DNA of 64,000 bases from Trichobilharzia szidati (GCA_944472155.2 OX235273.1:35561204-35625203), one strand, 5' to 3'; positions 12,300 through 23,734 are shown, counted from the first letter of the stretch. Notes: a model not told the origin generated them from the letters alone. Made by a program: numbers and translations.

Positions 12300-12710
12300 T
12301 TAGTCACGAACTGAAATCAGTCAGGAAATCATTGAAAATCGAAGACTATTGGGCACCTTTTACGCCGTAGTTTGGGACTCTCCACTAAATACTGTCGATT
12401 TCCAGCTCATTGGCAACTACTGGATGAATGTGTTGAATTTGGCATGTCAGTGTAGAGTGCATGCTTATTGATGTTATCGGTTGACGGTAGTGATAGTTCG
12501 TGAAATGACAGGAATTAGAATTGACCGATCATTAAATTCTGATCCAACCGTCGATACGCTGGCCTCATAACAATGAATATCCTGGTCTCTGGGCTATAGG
12601 TATGCACCATTGAAGAGTCTCGCACTAGGGCAAAACATGTGTGCAATGCTGTTTGACTTTCAATGATTATCCAGCCAGTGTCAGTTCACGATGACATCTA
12701 CACAGAAAGT
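12300..12710. mobile_element. Two decayed hammerhead-SINE pieces in opposite orientation
   Basis: At 12300-12440 a minus piece retains 'gtagtttgggactct' of the ribozyme hairpin. At 12555-12710 a plus piece has 'gaagagtctcgcactagggcaaaac' followed by the usual 'caatgattatc...gtcagttcacgatga' tail. Neither keeps an intact CTGATGA plus GAAA core. Confidence 0.55.
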
Positions 12711-13559
12711 AGTGAGATGGAATAATATTCTGATTAGGATAAACACTGGATCCAAGTAACTTGAGTCTCGATAACATGAACCATAAATCCTAGGCTAATA
12801 TATTTATTCACACAGATGTTGCATGACCACAAAGCTTAAGGGACAGACTGATGACATGGCCTGTTTGAAGTGGTTTGTAGAGCTATGTACGCATGAAAGA
12901 CAGGCAACCAAAGAATGAGTCGGGATATCCAGTTTTTGGAGTCGCCCCTTTCTAACCCTACTACCTATCTAGAGCATTTTTCTGAGGGAAACACGTTACT
13001 ACTTTTACATCTCTACTTACCAGCAGGATGACTTCAACTCTGAACTCACACCTACATCCATGAGGGTAACTGCTTTTAGCATAATCTTGATCCGAAAAAA
13101 CATTTTTGGAGCATTCGTCTCAGACAATCTGGTTTGTAAAGTCACTGTAATATGCGCTTCTGATCACCACGTCTATGTAGCAGCTATTGGTTAGAGTTTA
13201 TCATTACTCTGATTTAAACACAGAAATGTCTTCACTGACAGAGAACATATAACCGCTTGTTGATGTACTAAAGAAGAGGTATTAAATCAGGCTTGTGCAA
13301 AAATTGAAATCCCCCGTATTGGGTTAATTCCCTGTTAGGAATCACTAGTTTCTTTTTAATACATTACTACTATTGTATCAGGCGATGATTAATCCTAACA
13401 TTCTCAGTTTCTCGATGCTAATTCAACGTTTAACTGTAGAAATATCGAAAACCCAAAACACCATCAAGACAGATTCCTCAAATTAATATTTGGAATTAGT
13501 TCAAATTATCTGTTTCGAAAGGATATGGATTAGTATCTGTGTAGATTTCCTCACAAACC
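12711..13559. other. No gene seen
   Basis: Spacer without recognisable protein motif, tRNA fold or strong repeat relationship to the rest of the window. Confidence 0.5.
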
Positions 13560-13770
13560 GCCATCGGTTAGAGAATCATTGCAAACCAGGGATTACTGGA
13601 TAACTGTTTCGTCCTAGCTTCAGACTCTTCATCAGCGTACACTCATGACCCCAATGCTGAAGATCGAAATCAAAACCGTCAGGTTTCGAGGCCAATCCAA
13701 TGACAACTGTTGATCAGTTAACATGTGTAAATCCGACAGGTTCCTAAAATTGAGTTCGTTACGATTATAA
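13560..13770 (-). mobile_element. Hammerhead-SINE with preserved CTGATGA and GAAA
   Basis: Minus-strand SINE A copy. Between 13635 and 13606 (reading minus) it has CTGATGA, a short hairpin whose stem ends GAGTC and TAGGAC, then GAAAC, which are the two conserved core boxes of a hammerhead ribozyme. As in most copies here, three bases (AGA) lie between CTGATGA and the expected first pair of stem II. The tail 'ggttctctaac' type sequence follows toward 13560. Confidence 0.7.
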
Positions 13771-14519
13771 TAAATTTGTGGTATGACTTCTGACTTGGGC
13801 ATTGAGTCAGTGAGTTGAGTTCACTTCTAGAAGAGATTAAGAGTTTATAGATATACACCCTATAAAATGTGGGCTAACAAGCACTAAATTCCGGGCCTAG
13901 CACTTCCTGCCAATTTATTCCTTCTGACGTCAGATACGAAGAGCAGTCAACAGCAAACTCTTTAAATGCGTTTCTGTAGATAATCAGTCGAATTACTATT
14001 TTCCTTACAAGTGGATGGAAATCAGTGATAACTGTTAAATTTGCTGATCAAGCCAGAATTGATTGGTGTCTACGATGTGCGAGCTATTAACTTTTCCCTT
14101 ATGTTAACGTTCTATTTTCTGAATGAAAGAGGAAGGATCACAGAGCTTCATAGGTATAGAAAACATACAGGTCGTCATGTGAGTATTCGTTTCAAGATTT
14201 TTCAAACTTCACTCAGAACAGGAGGGCTTCACAGCCGTCTGGGGGGGGGGATCTCACAACTTGCACTACCCGTCACCAACAGTATAGCTTCTCCTTAAGA
14301 TACTTATTTTGTTGTTGTTGTAGAAACTGTCTTCATTTAGACTGGTCGATCTTTCTAACACCCAAGGAGTTATTCTGTGGTGTATATCAATAAGAGTTAT
14401 CCACTAAAGTTCCTGAAATCCAAAAACGTTATAACCCTGCTTGCTATTGAACAAAGTACATCATTTTCTCCAGGTGGTGAGTTTCTCGGTGTTTGATTTA
14501 CCTCCCATCAGTAGATGTC
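13771..14519. other. No gene seen
   Basis: Spacer with a G-run near 14240-14249. The 85-residue open frame at 14041-14298 has no recognised motif. No repeat assignment. Confidence 0.5.
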
Positions 14520-14670
14520 GTTAGTTAAGGAGAGTATCGGACAGCTGTTTCCTTCCTAATGTGAGGCTCTTCAGAAGTATGCTGGGTGCATGCAGCTGAA
14601 GAATCACTGTCCAGTAAGTACTTACCGGTTTTAAATGGTCCTCTAACTGATATCAATTCGTCATCTTACT
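14520..14670. mobile_element. Hammerhead-SINE fragments, inverted pair
   Basis: A minus piece (about 14525-14595, 'ggacagctgtttccttcctaat...gctcttcag') runs head-to-head into a plus piece (about 14598-14668, 'ctgaagaatcactgtccagtaagta...ggtcctctaactgatatcaa'). Both are degenerate. Confidence 0.55.
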
Positions 14671-15464
14671 GAAAGGCTATTTGCTGGTGTATTTGAAATC
14701 CGATATATATACACACAGTTCAGTTTACATTCGACTTTCACTTTTTTTGTTGTTATTGTTGTTGTAAGAATCGAAATGAGTCATCAATTTGTCTAATATA
14801 CCCTTAAACAACCAGATTTATTTGTTCATAGTATTGATCGGATAATATTGTTAGACAAATAAGTAGTCATTGTCTTGAAATGAAGTGAAATTTGATTTAT
14901 GACTGATTTCATCTTAGATTTTGTTGGAAAAAAATTAAAAAAAAAGAAATAAACCATTTGTGTATTGTACGTATTTTTATTTATGTATATATAATTTTGA
15001 TGCTATTTTTTTATGAATTTGTCATTGGTTGATTTCATCCAGTACAAATGTATATATATATTGTACATTGAATTTGTCGCCCACTCAATGTTAATTTAAA
15101 AAAAACAAAGCATATGTTCAATAGTGAAGGGAACTTGTTAATTAATAACCGAATGTACCTATTTCTTTAGGATATTGAGTCTTTGTTATGGGGATGAAAT
15201 TAGACTTTGCAAATATTCACGAGATTCTCTACAAAGGGAATAATATATTGTAAAAAGTTGAGTTGAGTGGGGTCAGACCACTGCAGTAAAACGATGAAAC
15301 ATATTGGTATTTGGGAGAACGATTGTTTATTTAGCAAAATGACATATAATGATACTAAAGTGTTGAATTTTACATATGAGTTTGCAAAAGTTGTTCATAA
15401 AGCTTCGCGTATATCTTTTCTATTTTTCATTGTGCACATTAATATATCACAACATTAGGGTGCG
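14671..15464. other. No gene seen; A/T-rich spacer
   Basis: Low-complexity AT-rich sequence with poly(A)-like runs near 14920-14950 and 15095-15107. No supported coding region. Confidence 0.55.
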
Positions 15465-15975
15465 CCTCATAAACGACCTTCTACGACCGAGGGTGGGTAG
15501 ACTTCATTCTGTCGTTCAAAACACTCTCTTGTGGCCAGGCGTTCATAGCCTTCTTCTGCCAGATAACTCCTATTCACCGCCATCATGTGCCTCTGATTCC
15601 TCTCACAAAAGCGAAAGGACAAATCAGAACGTCTTGTGTTTACAACCAGAGTGGTGGACATGCAAGTCAAACTAGGGAGCTCGAAAACTGTGATTCCAAA
15701 CCTATGACACACATGAGCTCCAGAACTCGAAAGAATCGAATGGCATATGAACCTGTTTCTGTCACAGAAAACCCTGAAAAGCTCCTTCACTGTTTTGTGG
15801 ATCAGACTTCAATTCAAAGACTCTCGGGGTTGTCCTTTGAGACAACCACCTGCTTCCGTCTGAGGCTCCAAACAGTAACGCAGCTTTCACAGATTACGAG
15901 ATTTTGTGTGGTTCATTTGTTGATGCTCATAATGTACCAAGTTTTTGTTTTAATGAATGTACGTAATAATAACGA
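15465..15975 (-). repeat. Unclassified dispersed repeat R3, copy 2
   Basis: Colinear with 7690-8225. It contains open frames on both strands (plus 15587-16081; minus 15467-15790). The minus frame has FICHSILSSSGAHVCHRFG, whose parallel in copy 1 reads LIRYSILSDSGAHVHYRFR. Conservation of that minus frame suggests the repeat derives from a coding mobile element on that strand (inference). Family unknown. Confidence 0.65.
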
Positions 15976-16135
15976 GTCGCTTGATAACCTGCTGAGTTCA
16001 ACTCAAATCATAGAAATAAAAACGACAAATAAAATTAAATTATATCAAGAAGGGAGGTGCTTCAAGCCAAAGATTACGTAATCAAACAAAATGGAGAGTA
16101 AAGACTTGGAGTTACCAAGGCAAGTAAAGACTGAT

Positions 16136-16457
16136 TACAGTTAGAGATGGCTGCTAGCCAAATTGGTAGACAGTAATTGACGTCAATGTTTATGTCTCAA
16201 ATATTAGTCATGTGAAAACAAGATCAAAGACGGACAGCAGACTTTGCGTAGGCGGATACAATTAGCAGATAGATGATCTGACTCTCAAGAGACAGCAACA
16301 AAGAGATGAAAGATTAATTTTCAGTGAGAAACAACCAATCAGAAGTCTGTGTTTGTTTGCTTAACTAATCTATAATAATGTACATGCAAATCTATAAATA
16401 TGTGTTGATTTCCATAATAAACAATCTGTTGCCTGAGTCTTGCCTTCTGTCGTTACA
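16136..16457 (+). mobile_element. Solo LTR with 4-bp TSD, copy 1
   Basis: A 322-bp unit colinear with 61196-61532. It has a CCAAT-type box ('aaccaatcagaag'), TATAAATATG, AATAAA about 50 bp later and a 3' end in GTTACA. The 5' end is TACAG where copy 2 has TGTGG, consistent with a TG...CA LTR whose start has mutated. It is flanked by TGAT at 16132-16135 and 16458-16461. No internal retrotransposon sequence is adjacent, so it is a solo LTR. The family is not named. Confidence 0.8.
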
Positions 16458-17159
16458 TGATGACTGCCTATTTTGAACACATAAGTTGGGTGGTAATCTT
16501 TCGATAGAAACTGCTTCAGTAAACTTGAGGAGAATTGAACCATACCGTCTGAATTTCATGGATTTCAAGGTGTCCGCCTCAATACTCGTTTTAACAAGGT
16601 GCCTCGTAATGACAATATTGTAAGCATTTGTTCTCCTGAGATGTAAGTTTTTTTGTACAAGTTATCTGTTATCCCAATGTGACTGCTATCGTAGATATAT
16701 ATAAATTGATATACACAACTACAGCTAGCATATGAGTATATTTCGACGTTTGGTTGCACCAGAGAGCATGTTCTCCAGTAGATAGGAACCAATTTAACTT
16801 CCTAATGCGTTCTGGTTAGTGAAGCATTCAGTCTTCTGTTGACTATTTCTTTAATGTTACCAACTTCAAAATCGAGCTGTATGATTTCACTCGGCGATTT
16901 ATTTTATATTTAAACCTTCATGTCATCCAGATAACGGAAAAAAGGGTACATAACGTCTGCATCTCAAGGCAATAAACGGTCTCGGTGGTCTCACTGCCAG
17001 GCATCTCGTTGATACGAGTAATGAGGTGGATATTATGAAATCCTTCAAATATTATTAATAGACAATTTGGTTCAATTACCCTCAAGTTTACTGAAGCAAT
17101 ATCTTTCAAAAGCTTGATGCCCAATTTGTGTGTTCAGAAAGAGGCAGTCAATCAATATG
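16456..17159. repeat. Inverted-repeat pair around a decayed 530-bp interior
   Basis: The arm at about 16456-16541 (minus) and the arm at about 17069-17159 (plus) share 'ggttcaatt..cctcaagtttactgaagca', '.atcttt..aaag' and 'tgtgttca.aa..ggcagtca'. The interior includes a small minus open frame (16918-17124) of unknown meaning. The left arm abuts the solo LTR, so the LTR inserted at the edge of this structure. Confidence 0.6.
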
Positions 17160-17489
17160 CCCATGTTCTGCTGACTCAATATCTTTGCTCTGCACTTTAT
17201 TTGATGACGTAGTCTTTGGCTTTAATCACATCCCTTTGGCTGTGATGTAATTCTGCTTGCCCTTTTGTTTCTATTATTTCAAATGAACTCACCTTATTGT
17301 TATGAAAGTTATTTAGTTACTTGTCATCTACTTACCCACTTCTTGTCTGTGTTGCGTAACTCATTTTGTGAAGTGTACTATATAGAAATCAGACAGAAAG
17401 GAAGCGGTCAAAAACTTGAAATCAACATTTTAAGACATTGATTGCAGTGCTAGATGTGTTTATTTCTCAAATCTGGATTTGGTTTGCGT
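17160..17489. other. No gene seen
   Basis: Spacer between the inverted-repeat structure and the LTR-like unit. No motif recognised. Confidence 0.45.
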
Positions 17490-17682
17490 TGTGGTCTGGA
17501 AATAATCTCATTGAACAACTTTTGCGTCCCTTTGTTTAACCTTGTGCCGATAACCAACCAATCAGAGAAGTTTATTGTCTACTGACCTAGCCGACACTTA
17601 ATATCTTTAAAATGTATAAATATGATGCGCCGTTCTTTGGTAAAATAGTCCGTTATCACTTCCTTTATCCTCTGCCGTTACA
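17490..17682 (+). mobile_element. Possible second LTR-like unit
   Basis: Shows the same order of signals as the solo LTRs ('caaccaatcagag', TATAAATATG, 3' end CTGCCGTTACA) in about 190 bp starting TGTGG. No target-site duplication was found and sequence identity to 16136-16457 is limited to the signal blocks, so it may be a relative or a truncated LTR. Confidence 0.4.
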
Positions 17683-18475
17683 GTTTTCCACTGTGTTCGA
17701 ACATTTATTATATTCTTGAGACTTTGTTTTTGTCTAAACTTAAACCTTCCTTGTTTAAATTATAGGAGTGTAATTTCTGAGCACGGTTTATTAAGCGTGG
17801 AGTCTCCTGTCAAATGACATCATGTTACAATTTCAAGATGCACACAGACCAGAAGAGGTAGACGAAATAAACAATGGCATCATTATCTTATTTTAAATAA
17901 ACCATTATTTCTCGTATATTCAAATTCATATAGAGGAATGGGTGTTTGAAGACATATTTCTATTGAACATGTAAGATGATTACGCAGAACTAGCATATAA
18001 AGTCCAGTTCTCAGCACGCTTAGTGTACCACAGCCTAACCTAGGTCAACATATCATATGAGGAGTTGGCGGTTTTCTGCAAGCTGGAAAGTAAAATTGTG
18101 CCATGTGCTACTGATATGATTTATCAGTAGTATATAAAACCATACGTTCATCGGCAGAAAAACATGAAATAACAAGGAGATAGATTTGATGCCAGAGAAA
18201 GCAAATGATACAGCCTTGCGGACATACATGGGAGACGTGAAAGGAACACAAAGAAACACAATATTGAAGGAAGGCCAGAAGTAGCAGGCACAACAGAAGA
18301 TCTGTCGAAATGGTGATTTGAAGATAAGATGTACATAATTTCACTATAGAGAGATACCAATTTACAAATAAACATCCCTTCGCCAAGTCTCACTGAAGGC
18401 CAAGGTTGTGGGTGGCGGCATATCGCAAAGTTATAATTCACAGTTTACCGAATTTTGAGCTAATTGACTGAAGAG
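17683..18475. other. No gene seen
   Basis: Spacer. Overlapping minus frames at 18053-18441 share DNA in different frames and lack recognisable motifs, so none is called. Confidence 0.45.
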
Positions 18476-18660
18476 TCAACTAGCTCGAGTCTTTCTACCT
18501 GAAGGTCTCTCCTGGGTTCAATCCCTCGTGGAGTTCTTGGCGTTCACTGCTGAACAGTCTCACACTGGGACGAAACAGCTATCCCATAACTCCTGGTTTT
18601 CAATGATCTCTCGCCTTATGTCGGTTTGTGATGATGCCTACATCGAAAATAATGACTACG
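18476..18660 (+). mobile_element. Hammerhead-SINE, decayed
   Basis: Plus SINE A copy: B-box-like 'gggttcaatccc', then 'gctgaacagtctcacactgggacgaaacagct' (GAAAC kept, CTGATGA lost), then the family tail 'caatgatctctcgcc..atgtcggtttgtgatga'. Confidence 0.6.
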
Positions 18661-19009
18661 ACATTAGCCAACCAATCGGATGAGGAAGCCATCATAAGTG
18701 CGAACCCCCCCCCGACCAATCAAAATTTATTAAGTGTGTATATCATGTTTACACCAATCAGAAGGAAGTCACTTAAACTGAATACATACTTATCAGTATA
18801 CTGAATTATCTATAGGGTCGAAGAAGTCCTTTCCAATCCCTTGAATAATCTCCTAGAAATCCATAAGTTGTATTTTTTGAAATAAGGATTTTTATATTTT
18901 ACCACTAGCAAATTAAGATCTATGGAGTAAGTTAGTTAATGCTTTTTCCTTTTGTACAAAATACTCAGTATAATTATGAGTTGATTTAATAGGTCTGTAC
19001 TATGCAGTT

Positions 19010-19225
19010 GTCAGTTATCCGAAGTAGTTGAACACGATTCGGACGGTTTAGAATAACGCAACCATTTGAGCTGAGTCATACCAGGTATACCACTGATGAG
19101 ACCAGCAATAAACGGGCGAAATCGCCGTCCGGAGTTTACACCACTTTGATATCGCTTACAAGCACCACTGCATGATATATGAATGGTAGTCAACTACTCA
19201 TATCGATCAATCAGTAGTGTGAATA
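19010..19225 (-). repeat. Fold-back family F, minus arm
   Basis: The 'ctactcatatcgatcaatcagtagt' segment is the complement of the family F arm at 5335-5410. The remainder shows no coding sequence. Confidence 0.4.
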
Positions 19226-19624
19226 TATGCACGAGTGACATTTACAGTACCAACTAGATGACATATTGTGCTCTGAATAATTTTGGTTCCGAAAGGAAAC
19301 CTTGGTAAATATTCACCTTCAAGTGTTGAGATCGCAAATCTCGATAGTCAGTTGTTGTAATGAAATGAGAAATGCTTTTTTCCGTTTTAAACACCACTCT
19401 TCAACTGTGTATCACCGAAACTGTTCAAATTTTCTTCTTCACACTGGAAATTGAAGACTACTAACTTCACTGTTTCAAATGAAAGGAAACTATAATCTTA
19501 TAAATTCCCCAGTGTCAATATTCATTCGTTATGCAACTGACCTCAATGGGATTTTGCTGAAGACTAGCTAAAATCAAACGAAACAAACACACCGAGTGTT
19601 TCTACTTAATGTCATTTAGTAAAT
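19226..19624. other. No gene seen
   Basis: Spacer without recognised features. Confidence 0.45.
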
Positions 19625-19915
19625 ATTGACAGAACCAACTACTGGCTCTTCAGCAGTAAGCACCCACTGGGCTTCGAACCCAGGATCTTCTGGTTACAAG
19701 GCGAGTTCGTAGACCATTAAGCCACTATGGGTCCCAGTGGCCCTGGTCTACCAGCTCGCCTTGTAACTAGAAGGTCCTGGTGTCGAACCCGGTGGGTGCG
19801 TGCTGATGAAGAGTCCCAAACTCGGTCGAAGCAGCTGTCCAGTACTCCTAGCTGGTTTTCCCATGGTTCTCTAACCAATGTCAGCTCATGATGAAATCCT
19901 GTAACCAATCAATCA
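19625..19915. mobile_element. Head-to-head hammerhead-SINE palindrome
   Basis: A minus copy (19625-19735: 'gcttcgaacccaggatcttctggttacaagg') meets a plus copy (19728-19915: 'gccttgtaactagaaggtcc', then CTGATGA at 19803-19809 and a GAAG in place of GAAA) at the shared 'ggtcccagtggc' head. The result is a tRNA-like palindrome of about 200 bp. The plus copy keeps the CTGATGA box but has lost both stem II pairing (GGTC for GGAC) and the GAAA box. Confidence 0.75.
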
Positions 19916-20554
19916 AATCCCTACAAACCAATAATTGATTAACTGAACTATTCACTATGATATAGTATTCATGCTCCTATTTGATTACACATCAGTCAGC
20001 CACTGAATACTATGTACTGTCTTTTGATATGCTTTAATACCTTTCTTTTTTCTTATAGTTATATCATTACTAAAATAAAGTATTAATTTGTTTCTTTTTG
20101 GGCGTTTTTTGAAGGAAGTTTTAATTCCGGTTAAATGCTTGCCGCATTTTTGTTTTCCCAAAAAAAAATAATTCCCCTTTCTTCCTTTGTTTTTCTAAGG
20201 AAAAATGTGAAAAGTGAAAAAAGAATCATATCTTGTGTGTAAATCATATTTCCTGAATATGTTATCCACACTTTGTTTTAAATGTAACATGAAATAATCA
20301 ATACCTTATGCATATATCGATATATGCGTTTGTTCAATGAGTCAATGTTTATCCTGTCATTTAAAGCAACTACACATACTCAATGTACAATAGTAGATTT
20401 AAAAAATAATTAAACAAAGAAATCAAATGAAATTAATATTATCTTTTTGTTTCAAAAAAGGATATTTTAAAGTTCTAATAAATTTCTTATTTCTCTTATA
20501 TTATCATTAAAGCGTAATGAAGAAGAAATTATAAAAATAAAAATTGAAGGAATT
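19916..20554. other. No gene seen; AT-rich
   Basis: Very AT-rich, with TTTTTC runs near 20040-20210. No coding support. Confidence 0.5.
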
Positions 20555-20655
20555 CATGTTTCCCCTGGTATTCGAAACCACATCCCCCGGTGATGTATTT
20601 AGAAACGCTACCAGTGAGATACACAGGCTCTTGATTGACCTCCTGTAGGAATGTA
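20555..20655 (-). mobile_element. SINE D head fragment
   Basis: Minus-strand tRNA-like segment. Reading minus it has 'cctacaggaggtcaatc', then 'ctcactggtagcgtttctaa', then 'tggtttcgaatacca' (B-box). It matches the heads at 29540-29620 and 55735-55815. Confidence 0.55.
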
Positions 20656-21307
20656 ATGGATATATTGATTAGTTATTAGGGTGTAATCAATGTCATACGT
20701 TTATTCATTGTTGTTGTTTGGTGCAAACTGGCATTAATTTTATGGAGGTTGTAGGTATATCATACTCGATCTCAACGACTTCTTTCAATCATCTAAATAA
20801 TTTTGCCTCTTTTCCTGAAATTAAATGCTTGAGTACGTCAGAATAAATGATTTAGCTTACTAAAGTACAACTGACAAAACACAGTATGTTGGTGAGTCAT
20901 TCAAAACAACATAGGAATACAAAACGAACTAGCATTTGGACACATTAATTCTAATGTATTTGAATAACCTAGCGAAATATGGTTAACCTCCAGACTTAAA
21001 GTACTAACGACCTTGAACAGCCAATCAAAATGCTTGAGAGAGAGAGAGGATAAAACTTTAGTAGAACAACCGAATTTTAAAAAAAGTTCTGTCAATCAGA
21101 AGAATGTGTAAACTACATAGATTGACATTATGTCTATACAGAAAGCAATCTCTAGTTGATTTCTGTGTCCGTCACCATGATACTGTGTCAGAAAACGGCA
21201 TCATCAGAAGGAAATCGTCAAGGGATGCATTTGTAGTACATCATTTAATTTATAAGCGATATCATCATTAGTCAACCCTCTCCAATTAGTTAATATTATT
21301 TTTACTG
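20656..21307. other. No gene seen
   Basis: Spacer. A (GA)n run lies near 21036-21047. The 64-residue minus frame at 20901-21095 has no recognised motif. Confidence 0.45.
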
Positions 21308-21320
21308 TAGTGTTGTGAAT

Positions 21321-21549
21321 GCCTTGATGGCACAGCGGTTAGGACACTAGCCGACTATGCACTTGGTCCGGGGTTCGATCCCCGACCGACGAACTCCTTT
21401 ACCTCGCTAAGCCAGAAATAAAACTGGTAAAGAGGAAAGGTTGGGCATGAGGCTAGAAACCCCATCCTGTAAAATAAACACTGCTACAGAAACATCAAGC
21501 CTCTAGCTTGAAGCCCTATGTTCCGCTGGGAACTGGAAGGAATAAAAAA
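21321..21549 (+). mobile_element. Full-length SINE B with 13-bp TSD
   Basis: A 229-bp tRNA-derived SINE. The head has an A-box-like 'ggcacagcggttaggaca' and a B-box 'ggggttcgatcccc'; the body is 'aaaactggtaaagagg'; the tail 'cttgaagccctatgttccgc' ends in GGAATAAAAAA. It is bounded by the perfect duplication TAGTGTTGTGAAT at 21308-21320 and 21550-21562. The tail is the same as the 3' end of the family 1 LINE, which implies mobilisation by that LINE. Pol III transcription is inferred from the boxes. Confidence 0.9.
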
Positions 21550-21654
21550 TAGTGTTGTGAATAGGTTTTCATACTGAAACATTCTGTTCTACCCTAATAC
21601 AACTATTCAGGTTTCTATGAATTTCATGAATATGGGAAACAAAAATTTACTCCA

Positions 21655-21855
21655 ATTTTGATCACGAACTGAAGCCACATCAGTTAGAGAACTAATAGGG
21701 CCTAAAGACTGCTTACTGGATGGTTGTTCTGTCTCAGTTTTGGGGTACTTCAGCGATACGCGTCCATCACCGCACTGTCAGCCGCCGAACCCAGGATTTT
21801 AGGTTACAGGGTAAGCGCATTGACCATTCAGCCATTAGAATGGAATAAAATAGCC
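21655..21855 (-). mobile_element. Hammerhead-SINE, decayed minus copy
   Basis: Contains 'gttctgtctcagttttggggtacttcag', the degraded antisense ribozyme hairpin, followed by 'cgaacccaggattttaggttacagg' (B-box region) and 'accattcagccatta'. Confidence 0.6.
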
Positions 21856-23167
21856 AGCCCATGAATTCTAATATCTGCCAGCTTGCGTACGATATATGCA
21901 GAAACCACTAGCCGATGTCATACCCAACTTGATGAACCAGACTAATTATATGACTTCTCACAAGAACTCCGGACAGTTCAATTTATCGCACAGAAATAGG
22001 TTTTATACAAGGTGTTAATACCTCGGAAACTTACGCTAACAAATGACCAATTATTCGCTTGTATAAGGTAAAGCCCCTAGGCTGTCCAGTTGCATTCTAT
22101 TAAATATTCTGCTTCGGCCCAAATTGTTTAATGTGTTTCACATTTAATTTGTCTAAACTGCTTTAATCCGGTACAAGCCTATTTTAGATGGTTTCAGTGA
22201 ATTCCTATCATAGTGCTTCAAACAAGATACCTACTACCTTTGATATCATCTATCCAATGACTGATTTTTACAATTAATTTCTGGGAAATGTTATTTATTC
22301 ACCATTTTTTATGTATACATAGGCACTGTGAATAAAACTGCATTCTTAATTCTATTTTCACTACTAAATTTTACACTCTGAAGTCTTCTACACTACATGA
22401 ATAGACTAGGCTACTATAAATTCACGAATAAGTGCATAACTGTCTATATTACCAATAGTCTATAACCTTATAATAATATAATTATATATACAGCCAATCA
22501 ATGATTTTTGTGTGTTTAACCATTTCATTCAGAATGTGTGTTTTTTTGTTTTGTTTTTGATAAAGTTATTTGTGTCTGATTACACGCTCCCCCCTCCTCC
22601 CCTCGCAGCTGCACCCACACTGCCCAACGTTTCATTCCTGTAATTTATGCCATTCAAATAACTTAACCCTGCCGAAAAATAACTAGCTGAACTTGACAAT
22701 AGACATAATAAATTTAGCATTCTATGCAATATCAGACGATTATCGTCCTAGTTACTTCTTGACCTCAATTTGGGGGGAAAAGGTCACTGAAAAACTGAAT
22801 GTCAAAACAAACAAGCAAGGATATCTTTTTTATTTTCAGGTTTTGCATTAATTTGCATTTCCCATTAATTATTGATTATGCTGGACCAGAATGGACGGTT
22901 TTTGTGTTGTAATATCAGGATAAAAAGGCAGTGTACTGAGTGCTATTTAAAGTCAGATATAAGTAGTATATCCATAAACTAGTTCAGAAAAGTGACGGTA
23001 TGTTTTCGATACTGGAAAAAAGCAATCGAAGAAGAGAACTGTAAGAAGAAAGTTACAAACACTATGCAGAATCCAACAAGCTATCGAATGTAGTGATATT
23101 TGACAAATTTGCAAATGATGTGCAAATAAAGCATTGAAGATAAGGTGTACCAAATTTACCTACCTAC
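21856..23167. other. No gene seen
   Basis: AT-rich spacer. The 66-residue minus frame at 22953-23153 has no recognisable motif. Confidence 0.45.
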
Positions 23168-23175
23168 AATGCCTT

Positions 23176-23399
23176 AGGTTGAATGCTTGTCAGCCACTCA
23201 TAAGTTTCGAGGTTCGATTCCCGGTCTAAGCACTTTTCTACCCCAGGGACCAGTAATAAAACTGGTAAAGAGGGAGGGTTGTGTATGAGGGTAGCAACCC
23301 CATCATCCCGTAAATATAAAAACACCATTGCTACCGAAACTTCAAAGCTCTAGCTTGAAGCTCTGTGTTCCATTGGGAACGTAGAGGAATAAAAAAAAT
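23176..23399 (+). mobile_element. SINE B with 8-bp TSD
   Basis: Plus copy with B-box 'gaggttcgattccc', body 'aaaactggtaaagagggagg', and tail 'cttgaagctctgtgttcc' ending in GGAATAAAAAAAA. It is flanked by AATGCCTT at 23168-23175 and 23400-23407. Confidence 0.8.
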
Positions 23400-23454
23400 A
23401 ATGCCTTTGTCCTAATAAACATTCCTTCGAATCTCATTGGTCTTTTCTTTTGTA

Positions 23455-23540
23455 CAGTAGTAATGGCACAGTGGTTAGGACTCTCGCCGACTATGCACAT
23501 GTTCCGGGTTTCGATCCTCTGCCAGCGCACACCTGACATC
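23455..23540 (+). mobile_element. SINE B head fragment
   Basis: Contains 'aatggcacagtggttaggactctcgccgactatgcac' and 'ccgggtttcgatcc', matching the head of the copy at 21321. The body and tail are absent. Confidence 0.65.
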
Positions 23541-23734
23541 AATGATCGGCCTGCAGAATTTGAGCTATCGATATCACATGCTGAAAATTCTATATTTGTA
23601 CCAAAAGTGCTGCGTGAAATCAAGCTATAATCAAAATATTAAAGAAAAATAATGTTGTAAAGAGAAATATGCCTTTAGTTAATTTTTAGTCACATGTCGC
23701 TAGCTATTTGTTGTTATTATTATAATATTATTAT

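Noticed and set aside
15587..16081. 164-residue plus open frame
   Set aside because: It lies over repeat R3, the opposite strand is also open, and the conserved reading between copies is on the minus strand.
18053..18441. Three overlapping minus frames
   Set aside because: Different frames of the same DNA, no domain, no splice or promoter context; typical shadows.
21330..21395. Genuine tRNA gene
   Set aside because: A- and B-boxes are present but the segment is the head of a 229-bp TSD-bounded SINE and does not fold as a full cloverleaf with an acceptor stem by eye.
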